Assembly (NCBI GenBank): GCA_021737975.1
Contig: JAIPCZ010000016.1
Location: forward strand, 1-50,293
Direction: 5' to 3'
DNA: 50,293 bases
Source: Polaromonas sp.
GTDB taxonomy: Bacteria > Pseudomonadota > Gammaproteobacteria > Burkholderiales > Burkholderiaceae_C
The notes beneath the pieces are model-generated. The model did no database searches, was not told the origin of the DNA, and saw nothing but the letters and a program-made list of their open reading frames with translations. Shown piece after piece: positions 8,780-16,879 of this stretch; the first letter of the stretch is position 1; every line of letters begins with the position of its first letter. A program made the position numbers and the translations under genes.

Positions 8780-9751
8780 ATGAACGCTCCCACCCCGCCC
8801 GAACTGCTGCAAGCCATGTTGCACCACACCCGCCCCGACCACCTCAGCAACGCCCACCTGGACGCGCTGGAAGAAGAAACCATCTTCATCCTGCGTGAAG
8901 TGGCCGCCGCCTTCGAGCGCCCCACCCTGCTGTTCTCGGGCGGCAAGGACTCTCTGGTGATGCTCAAGTGCGCCGAAAAAGCCTTTGGCACGGCGGCCAA
9001 CGGCGGCAAGATCCCCTACCCGCTGCTGATGATCGACACCGGCCACAACTTCCATGAGGTCACAGACTTCCGCGACGCGCGCGCCGCCGAGCTCGGTGCC
9101 GACCTGATCGTGCGCAGCGTCGAGGACTCGATGGCGCGCGGCACCGTGCGCCTGGCGCATTCGGGCGAGTCGCGCAACGTGCACCAGTCGGTCACGCTGC
9201 TGGAAGCCATTGAAGAATTCCGCTTTGACGCGCTCATCGGCGGCGCCCGCCGCGACGAAGAAAAAGCCCGCGCCAAGGAGCGTATCTTCAGCCACCGCGA
9301 CAGCTTTGGCCAGTGGCAACCCAAAGACCAGCGGCCCGAGCTCTGGACACTCTTCAACACCAAGCTGCAACCCGGCGAGCATTTCCGGGTGTTCCCGATC
9401 AGCAACTGGACCGAGCTCGATGTCTGGCAGTACATCGCCCGAGAAGCCATCGCCCTGCCCGCGCTCTACTACACCCACAAGCGTGACGTGGTCGAGCGAA
9501 AGGGTCTGCTGGTGCCGGTGACCGAGCTCACGCCCTTGAAACCCGGCGAAGTGGCCGAGCTGCGCGACGTTCGTTTTCGCACCGTGGGCGACATCACCTG
9601 CACCTGCCCGGTCGAAAGCCTGGCCGCCACGCCCGATCAGATCGTGCTGGAAACTCTGGCCGCCGACGTCAGTGAACGCGGTGCTACCCGCATGGACGAC
9701 AAGACTTCTGAGGCTTCGATGGAGAAGCGTAAAAAGGACGGGTATTTCTGA
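8780..9751 (+). CDS. cysD: Sulfate adenylyltransferase subunit 2
   Basis: This 323-residue protein is the small catalytic subunit of ATP sulfurylase, which forms APS from sulfate and ATP together with the GTPase CysN. The N-terminal PP-loop LLFSGGKDSLVML binds the adenylyl moiety. Other family segments are MIDTGHNFHEVTDFRD, GGARRDEEKARAKER and PISNWTELDVWQYI. The C-terminus ends in EKRKKDGYF, as in intact CysD proteins. It follows cysH after 3 bp. Unusually for a cysDN pair, 312 bp of non-coding, structured sequence separate it from cysN. Confidence 0.95.
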   Translation: MNAPTPPELLQAMLHHTRPDHLSNAHLDALEEETIFILREVAAAFERPTLLFSGGKDSLVMLKCAEKAFGTAANGGKIPYPLLMIDTGHNFHEVTDFRDARAAELGADLIVRSVEDSMARGTVRLAHSGESRNVHQSVTLLEAIEEFRFDALIGGARRDEEKARAKERIFSHRDSFGQWQPKDQRPELWTLFNTKLQPGEHFRVFPISNWTELDVWQYIAREAIALPALYYTHKRDVVERKGLLVPVTELTPLKPGEVAELRDVRFRTVGDITCTCPVESLAATPDQIVLETLAADVSERGATRMDDKTSEASMEKRKKDGYF

Positions 9752-10063
9752 CCGTAAAAGGCATGGGGTGGCAAGTTATCTTTAACCCGCGAGGCAGGGC
9801 CTTTGGGCAGCTTCCTCATACTGGGGTACCAGAAATCGTCAGCCACCCAAAGGCCCTACCCCTCTAGCCGCCGTGTGACGCAAAACCAGGATTTACCCGT
9901 TCCTCGGCTTCAAGTATTCAAAAAGGCAAATTTACTGACCATTCTTTCAGCGCAAAGGCCGGTTGGGGAGCCCCAACCGGCTGTTGTGCAGCGCCAATTC
10001 GTAACACCGGAACGATCACGCTGGCAATCAATCACGACATTTCGACAGACAAAGAAAGCTCTT
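9752..10063 (+). promoter_or_regulatory. Structured 312-bp leader between cysD and cysN
   Basis: The gap is open in some frames, but I see no convincing gene in it. It contains a 7-bp pair GGGTGGC (9766-9772) with GCCACCC (9842-9848). A 12-bp perfect inverted repeat AGGGCCTTTGGG (9796-9807) with CCCAAAGGCCCT (9846-9857) shares three bases with that pair, so the two stems cannot form together. A small hairpin CTGGGGTACCAG lies in the loop. A long hairpin follows at 9958-9981. The rest, up to the cysN ATG at 10064, is less GC-rich. It could be an attenuator, an mRNA processing site, a separate cysN promoter or the scar of a mobile element. Confidence 0.5.
9958..9981 (+). other. 11-bp perfect hairpin in the cysN leader
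   Basis: GCCGGTTGGGG-type sequence (9958-9968) is followed by two bases and its exact complement (9971-9981), so a very stable stem-loop forms on either strand. No run of T follows on either side, so it is not a classic intrinsic terminator. It lies 82 bp upstream of cysN and could stabilise or process the transcript. Its function is unknown. Confidence 0.6.
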
Positions 10064-11383
10064 ATGACCACGACCTACGCAACAACTGAAACCGTAAAAG
10101 CCACAGAATCCTATGCCCGGTTCGACACCAGCTCGGCCCTCAAATTCATCACCTGCGGCAGCGTCGACGACGGCAAAAGCACGCTCATTGGCCGCCTCTT
10201 GCTCGACAGCAAAAGCGTGCTGCAAGACCAGCTGGCCAACGTCTCCAAAAGCGGCGAGGCTGACCTGGCGCAGTTCACCGACGGCCTCTCGGCCGAGCGT
10301 GAGCAAGGCATCACCATCGACGTGGCCTACCGCTACTTCAACACGGCCCGTCGAAAATTCATCATTGGCGACGCGCCCGGCCACGAGCAGTACACCCGCA
10401 ACATGGTCACCGCCGCCAGCAGCGCCGACGCCGCTGTGGTGCTGGTCGACGCCACCAAACTGCAATGGCAGGACGCGCATTTGAGCCTGCTGCCGCAAAC
10501 GCGCCGTCATTCCCTGCTGTGCCATTTGCTGCGTGTGCCCAGCATCGTCTTTGCCATCAACAAGCTTGACGCCCTGGGCGACGATGCCGCAAAGGCATTT
10601 GCCAATATCGCGGCCGCACTGCAGAAGTTCTCCAGCGAGGCCGCGCTGGAATTCGCCACCATCGTGCCCATTTCCGCGCTCAAGGGCCACAACGTGGTCG
10701 ACGCCAGGGGCGACGGCTGGTGCGGCTACACCGGGCCAAGCCTGCTCGAGATCCTGGAGCTGCTGCCGGTGACGCCGGCCGACACCCAATTGCCGCTCGC
10801 GTTCCCGGTGCAATGGGTCGAAAAATTCTCTGCCAGCGCCGACACTTCACAGGGCCGCCGGGTGTTCTGGGGTCGCGTCGGTGCGGGCACGGCCAAGGTC
10901 GGCCAGACCATCAAGGTGCTGCCCAGCGGCCAGACTGCCACCGTTGCCCAGGTGCTGGGCCACACCCGCCTGCCTCGCAGCGTGCCGGCAGGTCACAGCG
11001 CCGGCATGGTGCTCGACCGCGAGGTCGATGTGTCGCGCGGCGACTGGCTGCTGGCCGCCGACTCACCCGCGCCCATCCGCGAGCTCAAGGTCACCGTGGC
11101 CTGGATGGACGACGAGCCGCTGGTCGCCGGGCGCGTGTACTGGGCATTACACGGCCACCGCTGGGTCAAGGCGCGTGTCAAGCGCGTGGTGCACCGGCTC
11201 GACATCAACACCCTGGCCGAGGAAGACGCCGCGGCCCTCCCCGCCAACAGCATCGGCCATGTCGAACTCAGCCTGCAGGAGCCGCTGGCGGTGCGGCCGT
11301 TCAGCGAATCGCGCGTGCTGGGAGCCCTGGTGCTGATCGACACCGCCAGCCACAAGACAGCGGGGGCCGCCCTGGTCAATTGA
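10064..11383 (+). CDS. cysN: Sulfate adenylyltransferase subunit 1 (GTPase)
   Basis: This 439-residue EF-Tu-like GTPase drives ATP sulfurylase activity of CysD. The G1 loop GSVDDGKST is at residues 32-40. G2 lies in EREQGITIDVAYRYF, G3 is DAPGHEQY from D103, and G4 is NKLD at 166-169. Domains 2 and 3 follow (VQWVEKF onward). I chose the ATG at 10064 because the frame upstream has no family similarity and it places G1 at the usual distance. The protein ends without a CysC kinase domain, so APS is not phosphorylated here, in agreement with the APS-type CysH. It lies 312 bp from cysD and may have its own control. Confidence 0.93.
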   Translation: MTTTYATTETVKATESYARFDTSSALKFITCGSVDDGKSTLIGRLLLDSKSVLQDQLANVSKSGEADLAQFTDGLSAEREQGITIDVAYRYFNTARRKFIIGDAPGHEQYTRNMVTAASSADAAVVLVDATKLQWQDAHLSLLPQTRRHSLLCHLLRVPSIVFAINKLDALGDDAAKAFANIAAALQKFSSEAALEFATIVPISALKGHNVVDARGDGWCGYTGPSLLEILELLPVTPADTQLPLAFPVQWVEKFSASADTSQGRRVFWGRVGAGTAKVGQTIKVLPSGQTATVAQVLGHTRLPRSVPAGHSAGMVLDREVDVSRGDWLLAADSPAPIRELKVTVAWMDDEPLVAGRVYWALHGHRWVKARVKRVVHRLDINTLAEEDAAALPANSIGHVELSLQEPLAVRPFSESRVLGALVLIDTASHKTAGAALVN

Positions 11384-11484
11384 CACAAATCAAGGCTCAA
11401 GCGCGGCAATGCCACTATGCTCCATGCCCTTGAACCCGAGCCCTTAAAATCATCGCTATTGCTTTCAACCGAAGAAATATCAAA

Positions 11485-11814
11485 ATGACCCATACCGTCA
11501 CCGAAGCCTGTATCAAGTGCAAGTACACCGACTGCGTCGATGTCTGCCCCGTTGACTGTTTTCGCGAAGGCCCCAATTTTTTGACCATCGACCCCGATGA
11601 ATGCATCGACTGCGCGGTTTGTATCCCCGAATGCCCCGTGAACGCCATCTACGCTGAAGAAGACGTGCCAAAGGATCAGCGCCACATGACCAAGCTCAAC
11701 GCCGAGCTGGCCAAGCTGCCCACCTGGAAAAGTATCACCAAGCGCAAGCCGGCGCTGCCCGAGGCCGAAGAGTGGAAAGACAAGACCGGCAAACTGTCCG
11801 AGTTGCTGCGCTGA
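11485..11814 (+). CDS. fdxA: 7Fe ferredoxin FdxA
   Basis: This 109-residue ferredoxin carries one [3Fe-4S] and one [4Fe-4S] cluster. By alignment with Azotobacter ferredoxin I, C9, C17 and C50 bind the 3Fe cluster, and C21, C40, C43 and C46 bind the 4Fe cluster. C12 and C25 are extra, as in that protein. The C-terminal tail (residues 60-109) is the usual FdxA extension. It lies 101 bp after cysN and 71 bp before a ferredoxin-NADP reductase gene on the same strand. This suggests a local redox pair that could feed sulfite reductase. FdxA genes also occur away from cys genes, so the sulfur role is inference. Confidence 0.95.
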   Translation: MTHTVTEACIKCKYTDCVDVCPVDCFREGPNFLTIDPDECIDCAVCIPECPVNAIYAEEDVPKDQRHMTKLNAELAKLPTWKSITKRKPALPEAEEWKDKTGKLSELLR

Positions 11815-11843
11815 AGCAAAGCCCGATGCCCATGTCGGCCCCC

Positions 11844-11871
11844 TGTGGGAGCGGCGCCCTCGCCGCGGTGG
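11844..11871. repeat. REP-like half element
   Basis: TGTGGGAGCGGCGCCCTCGC followed by CGCGGTGG is one half (type 1) of the dispersed element found at five other places in the window. It fills most of the 71-bp gap between fdxA and the reductase gene. The inner part GGCG-CCCT-CGCC can form a short hairpin. Confidence 0.8.
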
Positions 11872-11885
11872 TATTTCGGTAACCC

Positions 11886-12953
11886 ATGACTGACCCCACC
11901 CCCATCCACACCGACGCCCTCATCATCGGGGCCGGGCCGGTGGGCTTGTTCCAGGTGTTCCAGCTTGGGCTGCAGGGCATTCATGCCCACGTGGTCGATG
12001 TGCTGAATCAGGCGGGCGGCCAGTGCATCGAGCTCTACGCCGACAAACCCATTTACGACATCCCCGGCCTGCCTTACAGCACCGGCCGCGACCTGACCCA
12101 GCGCCTGCTTGAACAAGCGGCGCCCTTCAAACCCGCGTTCCACTTCAACCAGCAGGTCAGCCAGGTCCACCGCCAGCCCGACGGCCGGTGGCTTGTTGCC
12201 ACCCCAAACCTGCAATTTTTGACGCGCACCCTGTTCATTGCCGCCGGCGTGGGCGCCTTTGTGCCCAAGGAACTCAAGCTCGACGGGCTGGCAGCCTTTG
12301 CCGGCACACAACTGTTTTACCGTCTCCCCGGCCCCGAGCAATGCAAGGGCCGCCAGCTGGTGGTGCTGGGCGGTGAAGACGCTGCCGTCGACAACGCCAT
12401 CGCCTTGGCCGCCGAAGGCCCGCATCAGGCCGCCAGCGTCACCCTGGTGCACCGGCGTGACGTGCTGCAGGCCGGCCCCGAAGCCCTGCAAAAACTGGCC
12501 GATTTGCGCGCCAGCGGCCGCATCAGATTCATTGCCGGCCAGATCACAGGCATCGAAGCCCGCGATGGGCGGCTCACGGCCTTGGCGGTCAACACCCCCG
12601 GAGACCAGACCCTGAGCCTGCCGCTCGACGTCCTGCTGGTGAACCAGGGCATCAGCCCCAAGCTCGGCCCCGTGGCCCAATGGGGCCTCGCCATGGAACG
12701 CAAACAGCTCAGCGTGGACCCTGCCAGCTTTGCCACCAGCCAGGCCGGCATCTACGCCGTGGGCGACATCAACAGCTACCCCGGCAAAAAGAAACTCATC
12801 GTCTGCGGCTTTCACGAGGCCACGCTGGCCGCCTTTGCCGCTGCCAGCTACCTGGACCCGCAAGCCTCGGGCGTGCTGCAGTACACCACCAGCAGCGCGC
12901 TGCTGCAGCAGCGGCTGGGCGTGAAGGAAATTACTTCCCCACCAGCTGGTTGA
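11886..12953 (+). CDS. Ferredoxin-NADP(+) reductase, thioredoxin-reductase-like
   Basis: This 355-residue flavoprotein exchanges electrons between NADPH and ferredoxin. The FAD-binding motif GAGPVG is at residues 15-20, followed by the type-2 reductase segment [21 protein letters not shown]. The NADPH site is in [14 protein letters not shown], and the distal FAD motif is [18 protein letters not shown]. It lacks a redox-active CxxC, which separates it from thioredoxin reductase. The position after fdxA makes FdxA the likely partner. Its 3' end overlaps the convergent cysE gene by 23 bp, with no terminator visible between them. Confidence 0.9.
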   Translation: MTDPTPIHTDALIIGAGPVGLFQVFQLGLQGIHAHVVDVLNQAGGQCIELYADKPIYDIPGLPYSTGRDLTQRLLEQAAPFKPAFHFNQQVSQVHRQPDGRWLVATPNLQFLTRTLFIAAGVGAFVPKELKLDGLAAFAGTQLFYRLPGPEQCKGRQLVVLGGEDAAVDNAIALAAEGPHQAASVTLVHRRDVLQAGPEALQKLADLRASGRIRFIAGQITGIEARDGRLTALAVNTPGDQTLSLPLDVLLVNQGISPKLGPVAQWGLAMERKQLSVDPASFATSQAGIYAVGDINSYPGKKKLIVCGFHEATLAAFAAASYLDPQASGVLQYTTSSALLQQRLGVKEITSPPAG

Positions 12954-13704
12954 GCTTGTCGGCCTCGAAATGCTCCTGCCTGGCCGCGTCCAGCGGCACG
13001 ATGGAGGCGACCAGGCGCGGGCAATTGAGCTGCTCGATGGCTTTCCAGATCATCGCGATCTGATGCTCATGGGTGGCAGCGTTGTCGATCAGGCCGCGCA
13101 TGGCCTGGCTCAGCGGGTCGTCGTTTTGCGTCACGCCGTAAGCCGAAAATCCCATCTTTGAGGCCACCTCCTCGCGCTTGACGTCGATCTCGGCCTGGAT
13201 GATGCGCGCTGGGTTGCCCACGGCGGTGGCACCGGCGGGCACCGGCTTGGTCACCACCGCGTTGGAGCCCACCTTGGCGCCGTCACCCACGGCAAAGCCG
13301 CCCAGCACCTGCGCGCCGGCGCCCACCACCACGCCCCGGCCCAGCGTCGGGTGGCGCTTGGCGCCCTTGTACAGCGAGGTGCCGCCCAGCGTCACACCCT
13401 GGTAAATGGTGCAGTCATCGCCAATTTCGGCGGTCTCGCCCACCACCACACCCATGGCATGGTCAAAAAACACGCGCTCGCCTATTTTGGCGCCGGGGTG
13501 AATCTCGATGCCGGTCAAAAACCGCGCCAAATGCGAGATGAATCGACCCAGCCATTTGAAGTTGCGCGACCAGCAGGCGTGCGCCAGCCGGTGCAGCAAC
13601 ACGGCATGCACGCCGGGGTAGCAGGTGAGCACCTCCCAGAAACTGCGCGCCGCCGGGTCGCGCTCGAGAATGCATTGAACGTCGGATTTGAGTCTTGAAA
13701 ACAT
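12931..13704 (-). CDS. cysE: Serine O-acetyltransferase
   Basis: This 257-residue enzyme makes O-acetylserine, the carbon acceptor for sulfide in cysteine synthesis. The N-terminal helical domain is at residues 1-65 and includes HRLAHACW. The left-handed beta-helix starts near [11 protein letters not shown], with the active-site segment [16 protein letters not shown] and the acetyl-CoA loop [13 protein letters not shown]. The C-terminal tail is longer than in CysE of the short Azotobacter type. The gene converges on the ferredoxin reductase with a 23-bp overlap. Its placement beside the sulfate block means that both branches of cysteine synthesis are encoded close together, though on opposite strands. 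Confidence 0.95.
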   Translation of the reverse strand: MFSRLKSDVQCILERDPAARSFWEVLTCYPGVHAVLLHRLAHACWSRNFKWLGRFISHLARFLTGIEIHPGAKIGERVFFDHAMGVVVGETAEIGDDCTIYQGVTLGGTSLYKGAKRHPTLGRGVVVGAGAQVLGGFAVGDGAKVGSNAVVTKPVPAGATAVGNPARIIQAEIDVKREEVASKMGFSAYGVTQNDDPLSQAMRGLIDNAATHEHQIAMIWKAIEQLNCPRLVASIVPLDAARQEHFEADKLNQLVGK

Positions 13705-13753
13705 GGGGTGAGTTTATTCGCTAGCGCCAAAGTGTGATGGCTGTTGGTGTTTT

Positions 13754-13844
13754 TGTGGGAGGCCCGATGCACCCTGTGGGAGGCCCGACTCGGGCAGATG
13801 GCTGCATGAATTCAATCGCGGCGAGGGCGCCGCTCCCACAAGGC
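13754..13844. repeat. Composite REP/MITE-like element
   Basis: TGTGGGAGGCCCGA occurs twice (13754-13767 and 13775-13788). The second copy begins a roughly 70-bp unit running through GGCAGATGG, GAATTCAATCGCGG and ending CGCCGCTCCCACAAGG. Positions 13807-13844 are identical to the reverse complement of 24570-24607 over all 38 bases. The ends TGTGGGAG and CTCCCACA are inverted repeats. The element lies downstream of trmJ and upstream of cysE, in a 167-bp gap. Confidence 0.88.
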
Positions 13845-13871
13845 GCCGCTCCAACAGGGGCACCGCTTGCG

Positions 13872-14591
13872 TCACTGCTTCATCATCATCTTGGCGATGC
13901 CGCGCAGGATGTGGATTTCTTCCTGGGTCACGGCGGCGCGGTTGAACAGCTGGTTCAGGCGCGGCATGAGTTTTTTTGGCGACTGCGGGTCAAGGAAACC
14001 GATGCTGGTCAGACCCTGCTCCAAGTGGTTGAGCATTCCAGCCACCTGCGCGGCGTCGGCCAGCACGGGCTCGGCGGTGGCGGCCTGCACCGGGTAGCCG
14101 CCCAGCGCCTCGCGCCAGTCGTAGGCAATCACCTGCAGCGCCGCCGCCAGGTTCAGCGAGCCGAACTGCGGGTTGCTCGGGATGCTCAAGGCGGCGTGGC
14201 AGCGGTAGACGTCCTCGTTGCGCATGCCAAAACGCTCAGAGCCGAACAAAAATGCCACCCCGGTCTGGCTGGCCCCTGGGGCTTTCAGCAGCGCGTCAAA
14301 GTGCGCGCGCGGCGCCACCGTGGGCGGGCCGAAGTCGCGCGGCGTCATGGCGGTGGCGCACAGGTGCGTCATGCCCTCCAGCGCCTCGTCGAGCGCGGCC
14401 ACAATGCGCGCGTTTTTGAGCACATCCAGCGCGCCGCTGGCCCGCTGGATGGTCTCCTCGCGCTTGAGCACATTGGCCCAGCGCGGGGCCACCAGCACCA
14501 GGTCGTCGAAACCCATGGTCTTCATGGCGCGGGCGGCGGCGCCGACATTGCCGGCGTGGCTGGTGTTGATCAGGATAAATCGCGTCTGCAT
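13872..14591 (-). CDS. trmJ: tRNA (cytidine/uridine-2'-O-)-methyltransferase TrmJ
   Basis: This 239-residue SPOUT-family enzyme methylates the ribose at position 32 of tRNA. The N-terminus RFILINTSHAGNVGAAARAM is the TrmJ/TrmH signature, and the knotted SAM-binding end carries LFGSERFGMRNEDVYRCH and SLNLAAALQVIAYD. The length matches TrmJ and the C-terminal extension is present. It is divergent from suhB with 120 bp between the starts, a gene arrangement also seen in other Betaproteobacteria. Confidence 0.9.
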   Translation of the reverse strand: MQTRFILINTSHAGNVGAAARAMKTMGFDDLVLVAPRWANVLKREETIQRASGALDVLKNARIVAALDEALEGMTHLCATAMTPRDFGPPTVAPRAHFDALLKAPGASQTGVAFLFGSERFGMRNEDVYRCHAALSIPSNPQFGSLNLAAALQVIAYDWREALGGYPVQAATAEPVLADAAQVAGMLNHLEQGLTSIGFLDPQSPKKLMPRLNQLFNRAAVTQEEIHILRGIAKMMMKQ

Positions 14592-14711
14592 GGGGGAGTC
14601 TAAACAGGAGCCGTTAAAATAGCGCTATTGTCGCCGTCCGCATCGCCGGGCAGCACTGCGCTCATCCCTCACACAGACTCAGGCCCTCACCGTCCGTCTT
14701 GCACAATTCAT

Positions 14712-15581
14712 ATGACAATTTCAAACCTGCATCCCATGATCAACGTGGCCGTCAAGGCCGCTCGCGCTGCCGGCGCCATCATCAACCGCGCTGCCCTCGA
14801 CGTCGAATCCGTGCGGGTATCGCAAAAGCAGGTCAATGACTTTGTCACCGAGGTCGACCAGGCCTCCGAAGAAATCATCATCGAAACCCTTCTGGGTGCC
14901 TACCCCGGCCACGCCATTTGGGCCGAGGAATCCGGCCGAGTTCATGGCGCGCAAGACTCCGAATTTGTCTGGATCATCGACCCGCTCGACGGCACCACCA
15001 ACTTCATCCACGGCCTGCCGATCTATTGCGTCAGCATTGCGCTGGCGGTCAAGGGCAAGGTTGAGCAAGCGGTCATTTACGACCCCAGCCGCAACGACCT
15101 TTTCACCGCCACCAAAGGCCGCGGCGCTTACCAGAACAACCGCCGCCTGCGCGTGGCCAAGCGCACACGCCTGCAGGAATGCCTGATCTCCACCGGCTTC
15201 CCCTACCGCCAGGAGGACGACATCAACACCTACCTGCGCCTGATGGGCGACATGATGCAACGCACCGCCGGCCTGCGCCGCCCCGGTGCCGCCGCGCTCG
15301 ACCTGGCCTATGTGGCGGCGGGTTTCACCGATGGCTTCTTTGAACTGGGCCTGCAACCCTGGGACGTGGCCGCGGGCTCATTACTGATCACCGAGGCCGG
15401 TGGCCTGGTCGGGAATTTCACGGGCGACTCCAACTTCCTGGAGCAAAAGGAATGCATGGCGGGCAATCCGCGCATTTACGGCCAGATGGTGGCCATTCTT
15501 GGGAAATACAGCAAGTTTGCCAGCGCCGGCGACAAGGTGGCCGTGCGCGAGGCCGTGGCCGAACTGGCGAAAGTTCAATAA
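14712..15581 (+). CDS. suhB: Inositol-1-monophosphatase family protein SuhB
   Basis: This 289-residue protein belongs to the Mg-dependent inositol monophosphatase family. In proteobacteria SuhB also acts in rRNA transcription antitermination. The metal-binding motifs are visible: [21 protein letters not shown] and [18 protein letters not shown] chose the ATG at 14712 ([17 protein letters not shown]). An ATG at 14736 (MINVAVKAA) is also possible, and the open frame upstream to 14628 has no family similarity. A TAAAAT box at 14615-14620 may be the -10 element, but no good -35 is apparent. A degraded GGATTGCC repeat follows the stop. Confidence 0.92.
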   Translation: MTISNLHPMINVAVKAARAAGAIINRAALDVESVRVSQKQVNDFVTEVDQASEEIIIETLLGAYPGHAIWAEESGRVHGAQDSEFVWIIDPLDGTTNFIHGLPIYCVSIALAVKGKVEQAVIYDPSRNDLFTATKGRGAYQNNRRLRVAKRTRLQECLISTGFPYRQEDDINTYLRLMGDMMQRTAGLRRPGAAALDLAYVAAGFTDGFFELGLQPWDVAAGSLLITEAGGLVGNFTGDSNFLEQKECMAGNPRIYGQMVAILGKYSKFASAGDKVAVREAVAELAKVQ

Positions 15582-15586
15582 CACCC

Positions 15587-15646
15587 GGATTGCCGTCATT
15601 GAGAGCAGCGATGGCGACATGGCAATCTTGGACTTCACGGATTGCC
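15587..15646. repeat. Degraded GGATTGCC/GTCATTG intergenic repeat
   Basis: GGATTGCC appears at 15587-15594 and 15639-15646, flanking GTCATTGAGAG and ATGGCAATC. This is the pattern of a common proteobacterial intergenic repeat built from GTCATTGCGAG and GGCAATCC halves. It lies in the gap between the convergent suhB and galE genes and has diverged from a clean palindrome. Confidence 0.5.
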
Positions 15647-15661
15647 ACGTAGCGCTCACAA

Positions 15662-16663
15662 TCACGATACCGTTGCGTTCATTTGCCAGCGCCAGGCGTC
15701 GGCGCACATGGCACTCAGGCCGCGTTCGGCGCGCCAGGACAGCAGGGCCAGGGCCTGGGCCGGGTCGGCGTAGCAGGCGGCAACGTCCCCGGCTCGGCGC
15801 GGTGCCACTTTGCAAGGCACCGGCTTGCCACTGGCCAGTTCAAAAGCCCGCACCATGTCGAGAACGCTGTAGCCCACCCCGGTGCCCAGATTGATGGCCC
15901 TGCACTCGGCGTGATCCTGCAAACGCGCCAGCGCCTTCAGGTGCCCCAGCGCCAGATCCACCACATGGATGTAGTCGCGCACGCCGGTGCCATCGGGGGT
16001 TGGGTAATCATTCCCCCATACGTTCAAAAATTCGCGCTGGCCCGCGGCCACCTGGGCCACAAATGGCAGCAGGTTATTGGGCGTGCCCCGCGGGTCCTCG
16101 CCGATCAGGCCGCTGTCATGCGCGCCCACTGGGTTGAAATACCGCAAGATACTTATGCGCCACGTGGGGTCACTACGGTGCAGGTCGCGCAGCATTTCCT
16201 CAATCACCAGCTTGGTCTGACCATAGGGGTTGGTCGTTGACAAAGGGTGGTCCTCGGTCAGGGGCAGGCATTGCGGGTCGCCATAGACCGTTGCCGACGA
16301 ACTGAACACCAGCGTCTTCAAGCCACACTCGGCCATGGCCTGCAGCAGCCGCACGGTGCCTACCACATTGTTGTCGTAATAGGCCAGCGGCTTTTGCACC
16401 GATTCGCCCACCGCCTTGAGGCCCGCAAAATGAATCACTGCCGTGGCCCCGCTGGATCGAAGGGCGGCTGTCAGCGCGGCCTGATCCCGGATGTCGCCCT
16501 GCACCAGCGCCGGCTTCTTGCCGGTGATGCGCTGCATGCGCGCCAGGACTTCGGGCTGGCTGTTGCAAAAGTTGTCAAAAACCATCACCTCGTGCCCGGC
16601 ATTGAGCAGTTCGACCACGGTATGGGACCCAATATAACCAGAGCCACCGGTAATAAAAATCAT
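15662..16663 (-). CDS. galE: UDP-glucose 4-epimerase
   Basis: This 333-residue SDR-type enzyme interconverts UDP-glucose and UDP-galactose for surface polysaccharides. The NAD motif GGSGYIGS is at residues 6-13. VFSSSATVYGDPQ and NPYGQTKLVIE supply the catalytic Ser and the Tyr-x3-Lys pair. GALE-specific segments LPFVAQVAAGQRE and GTGVRDYIHVVDLA are intact. The length is standard. There are no sugar-transferase neighbours, so this looks like a stand-alone housekeeping copy. The start is the ATG at 16663, and a repeat-bearing gap separates it from relA on the same strand. Confidence 0.95.
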   Translation of the reverse strand: MIFITGGSGYIGSHTVVELLNAGHEVMVFDNFCNSQPEVLARMQRITGKKPALVQGDIRDQAALTAALRSSGATAVIHFAGLKAVGESVQKPLAYYDNNVVGTVRLLQAMAECGLKTLVFSSSATVYGDPQCLPLTEDHPLSTTNPYGQTKLVIEEMLRDLHRSDPTWRISILRYFNPVGAHDSGLIGEDPRGTPNNLLPFVAQVAAGQREFLNVWGNDYPTPDGTGVRDYIHVVDLALGHLKALARLQDHAECRAINLGTGVGYSVLDMVRAFELASGKPVPCKVAPRRAGDVAACYADPAQALALLSWRAERGLSAMCADAWRWQMNATVS

Positions 16664-16797
16664 GGTTGGTCACACAAAATGAGAAGTGCAGGTTTTTCAG
16701 GAGGGTCGACTCATTGGCGGCCAAGTGCAGCAAACAATTTGACACCGAGGTTCTCGCAGAGGTGAGTTGAAGTGTATCCGTGCTCGTCAACCTGGCC

Positions 16798-16872
16798 CGT
16801 AATGACGCATCCAATAGCCGCCATTGCGAGGAACGCCGTGACGGTATTCGCCGCGCTTCGCTCGTAATGACG
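16798..16872. repeat. CGTAATGACG-flanked intergenic repeat
   Basis: CGTAATGACG occurs at 16798-16807 and again at 16863-16872. Between them are CCATTGCGAGGAACG and GCGCTTCGCTCGTAATGACG, the two arms of a common GTCATTGCGAGCGAAGCG-type palindromic repeat. It lies in the gap between relA and galE. Confidence 0.6.
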
Positions 16873-16879
16873 AGACAAG

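Noticed and set aside
9637-9846. 69-codon minus-strand open frame across the cysD end and the leader
   Set aside because: Most of it is antisense to cysD and it has no supporting ribosome site. I considered a transposase remnant but saw no recognisable motif.
9803-10063. N-terminal extension of cysN upstream of 10064
   Set aside because: The frame is open, but the residues have no similarity to CysN and would place the G1 loop more than 100 residues from the N-terminus. The gap is better read as structured leader.
11676-12863. 395-codon minus-strand open frame opposite the ferredoxin reductase
   Set aside because: It crosses fdxA and the reductase gene, whose motifs are clear on the plus strand, and shows no recognisable domain.
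13705-13871. Search for a tRNA or small RNA gene downstream of trmJ
   Set aside because: The stable stems in this gap are explained by the composite repeat. No cloverleaf or promoter was found.
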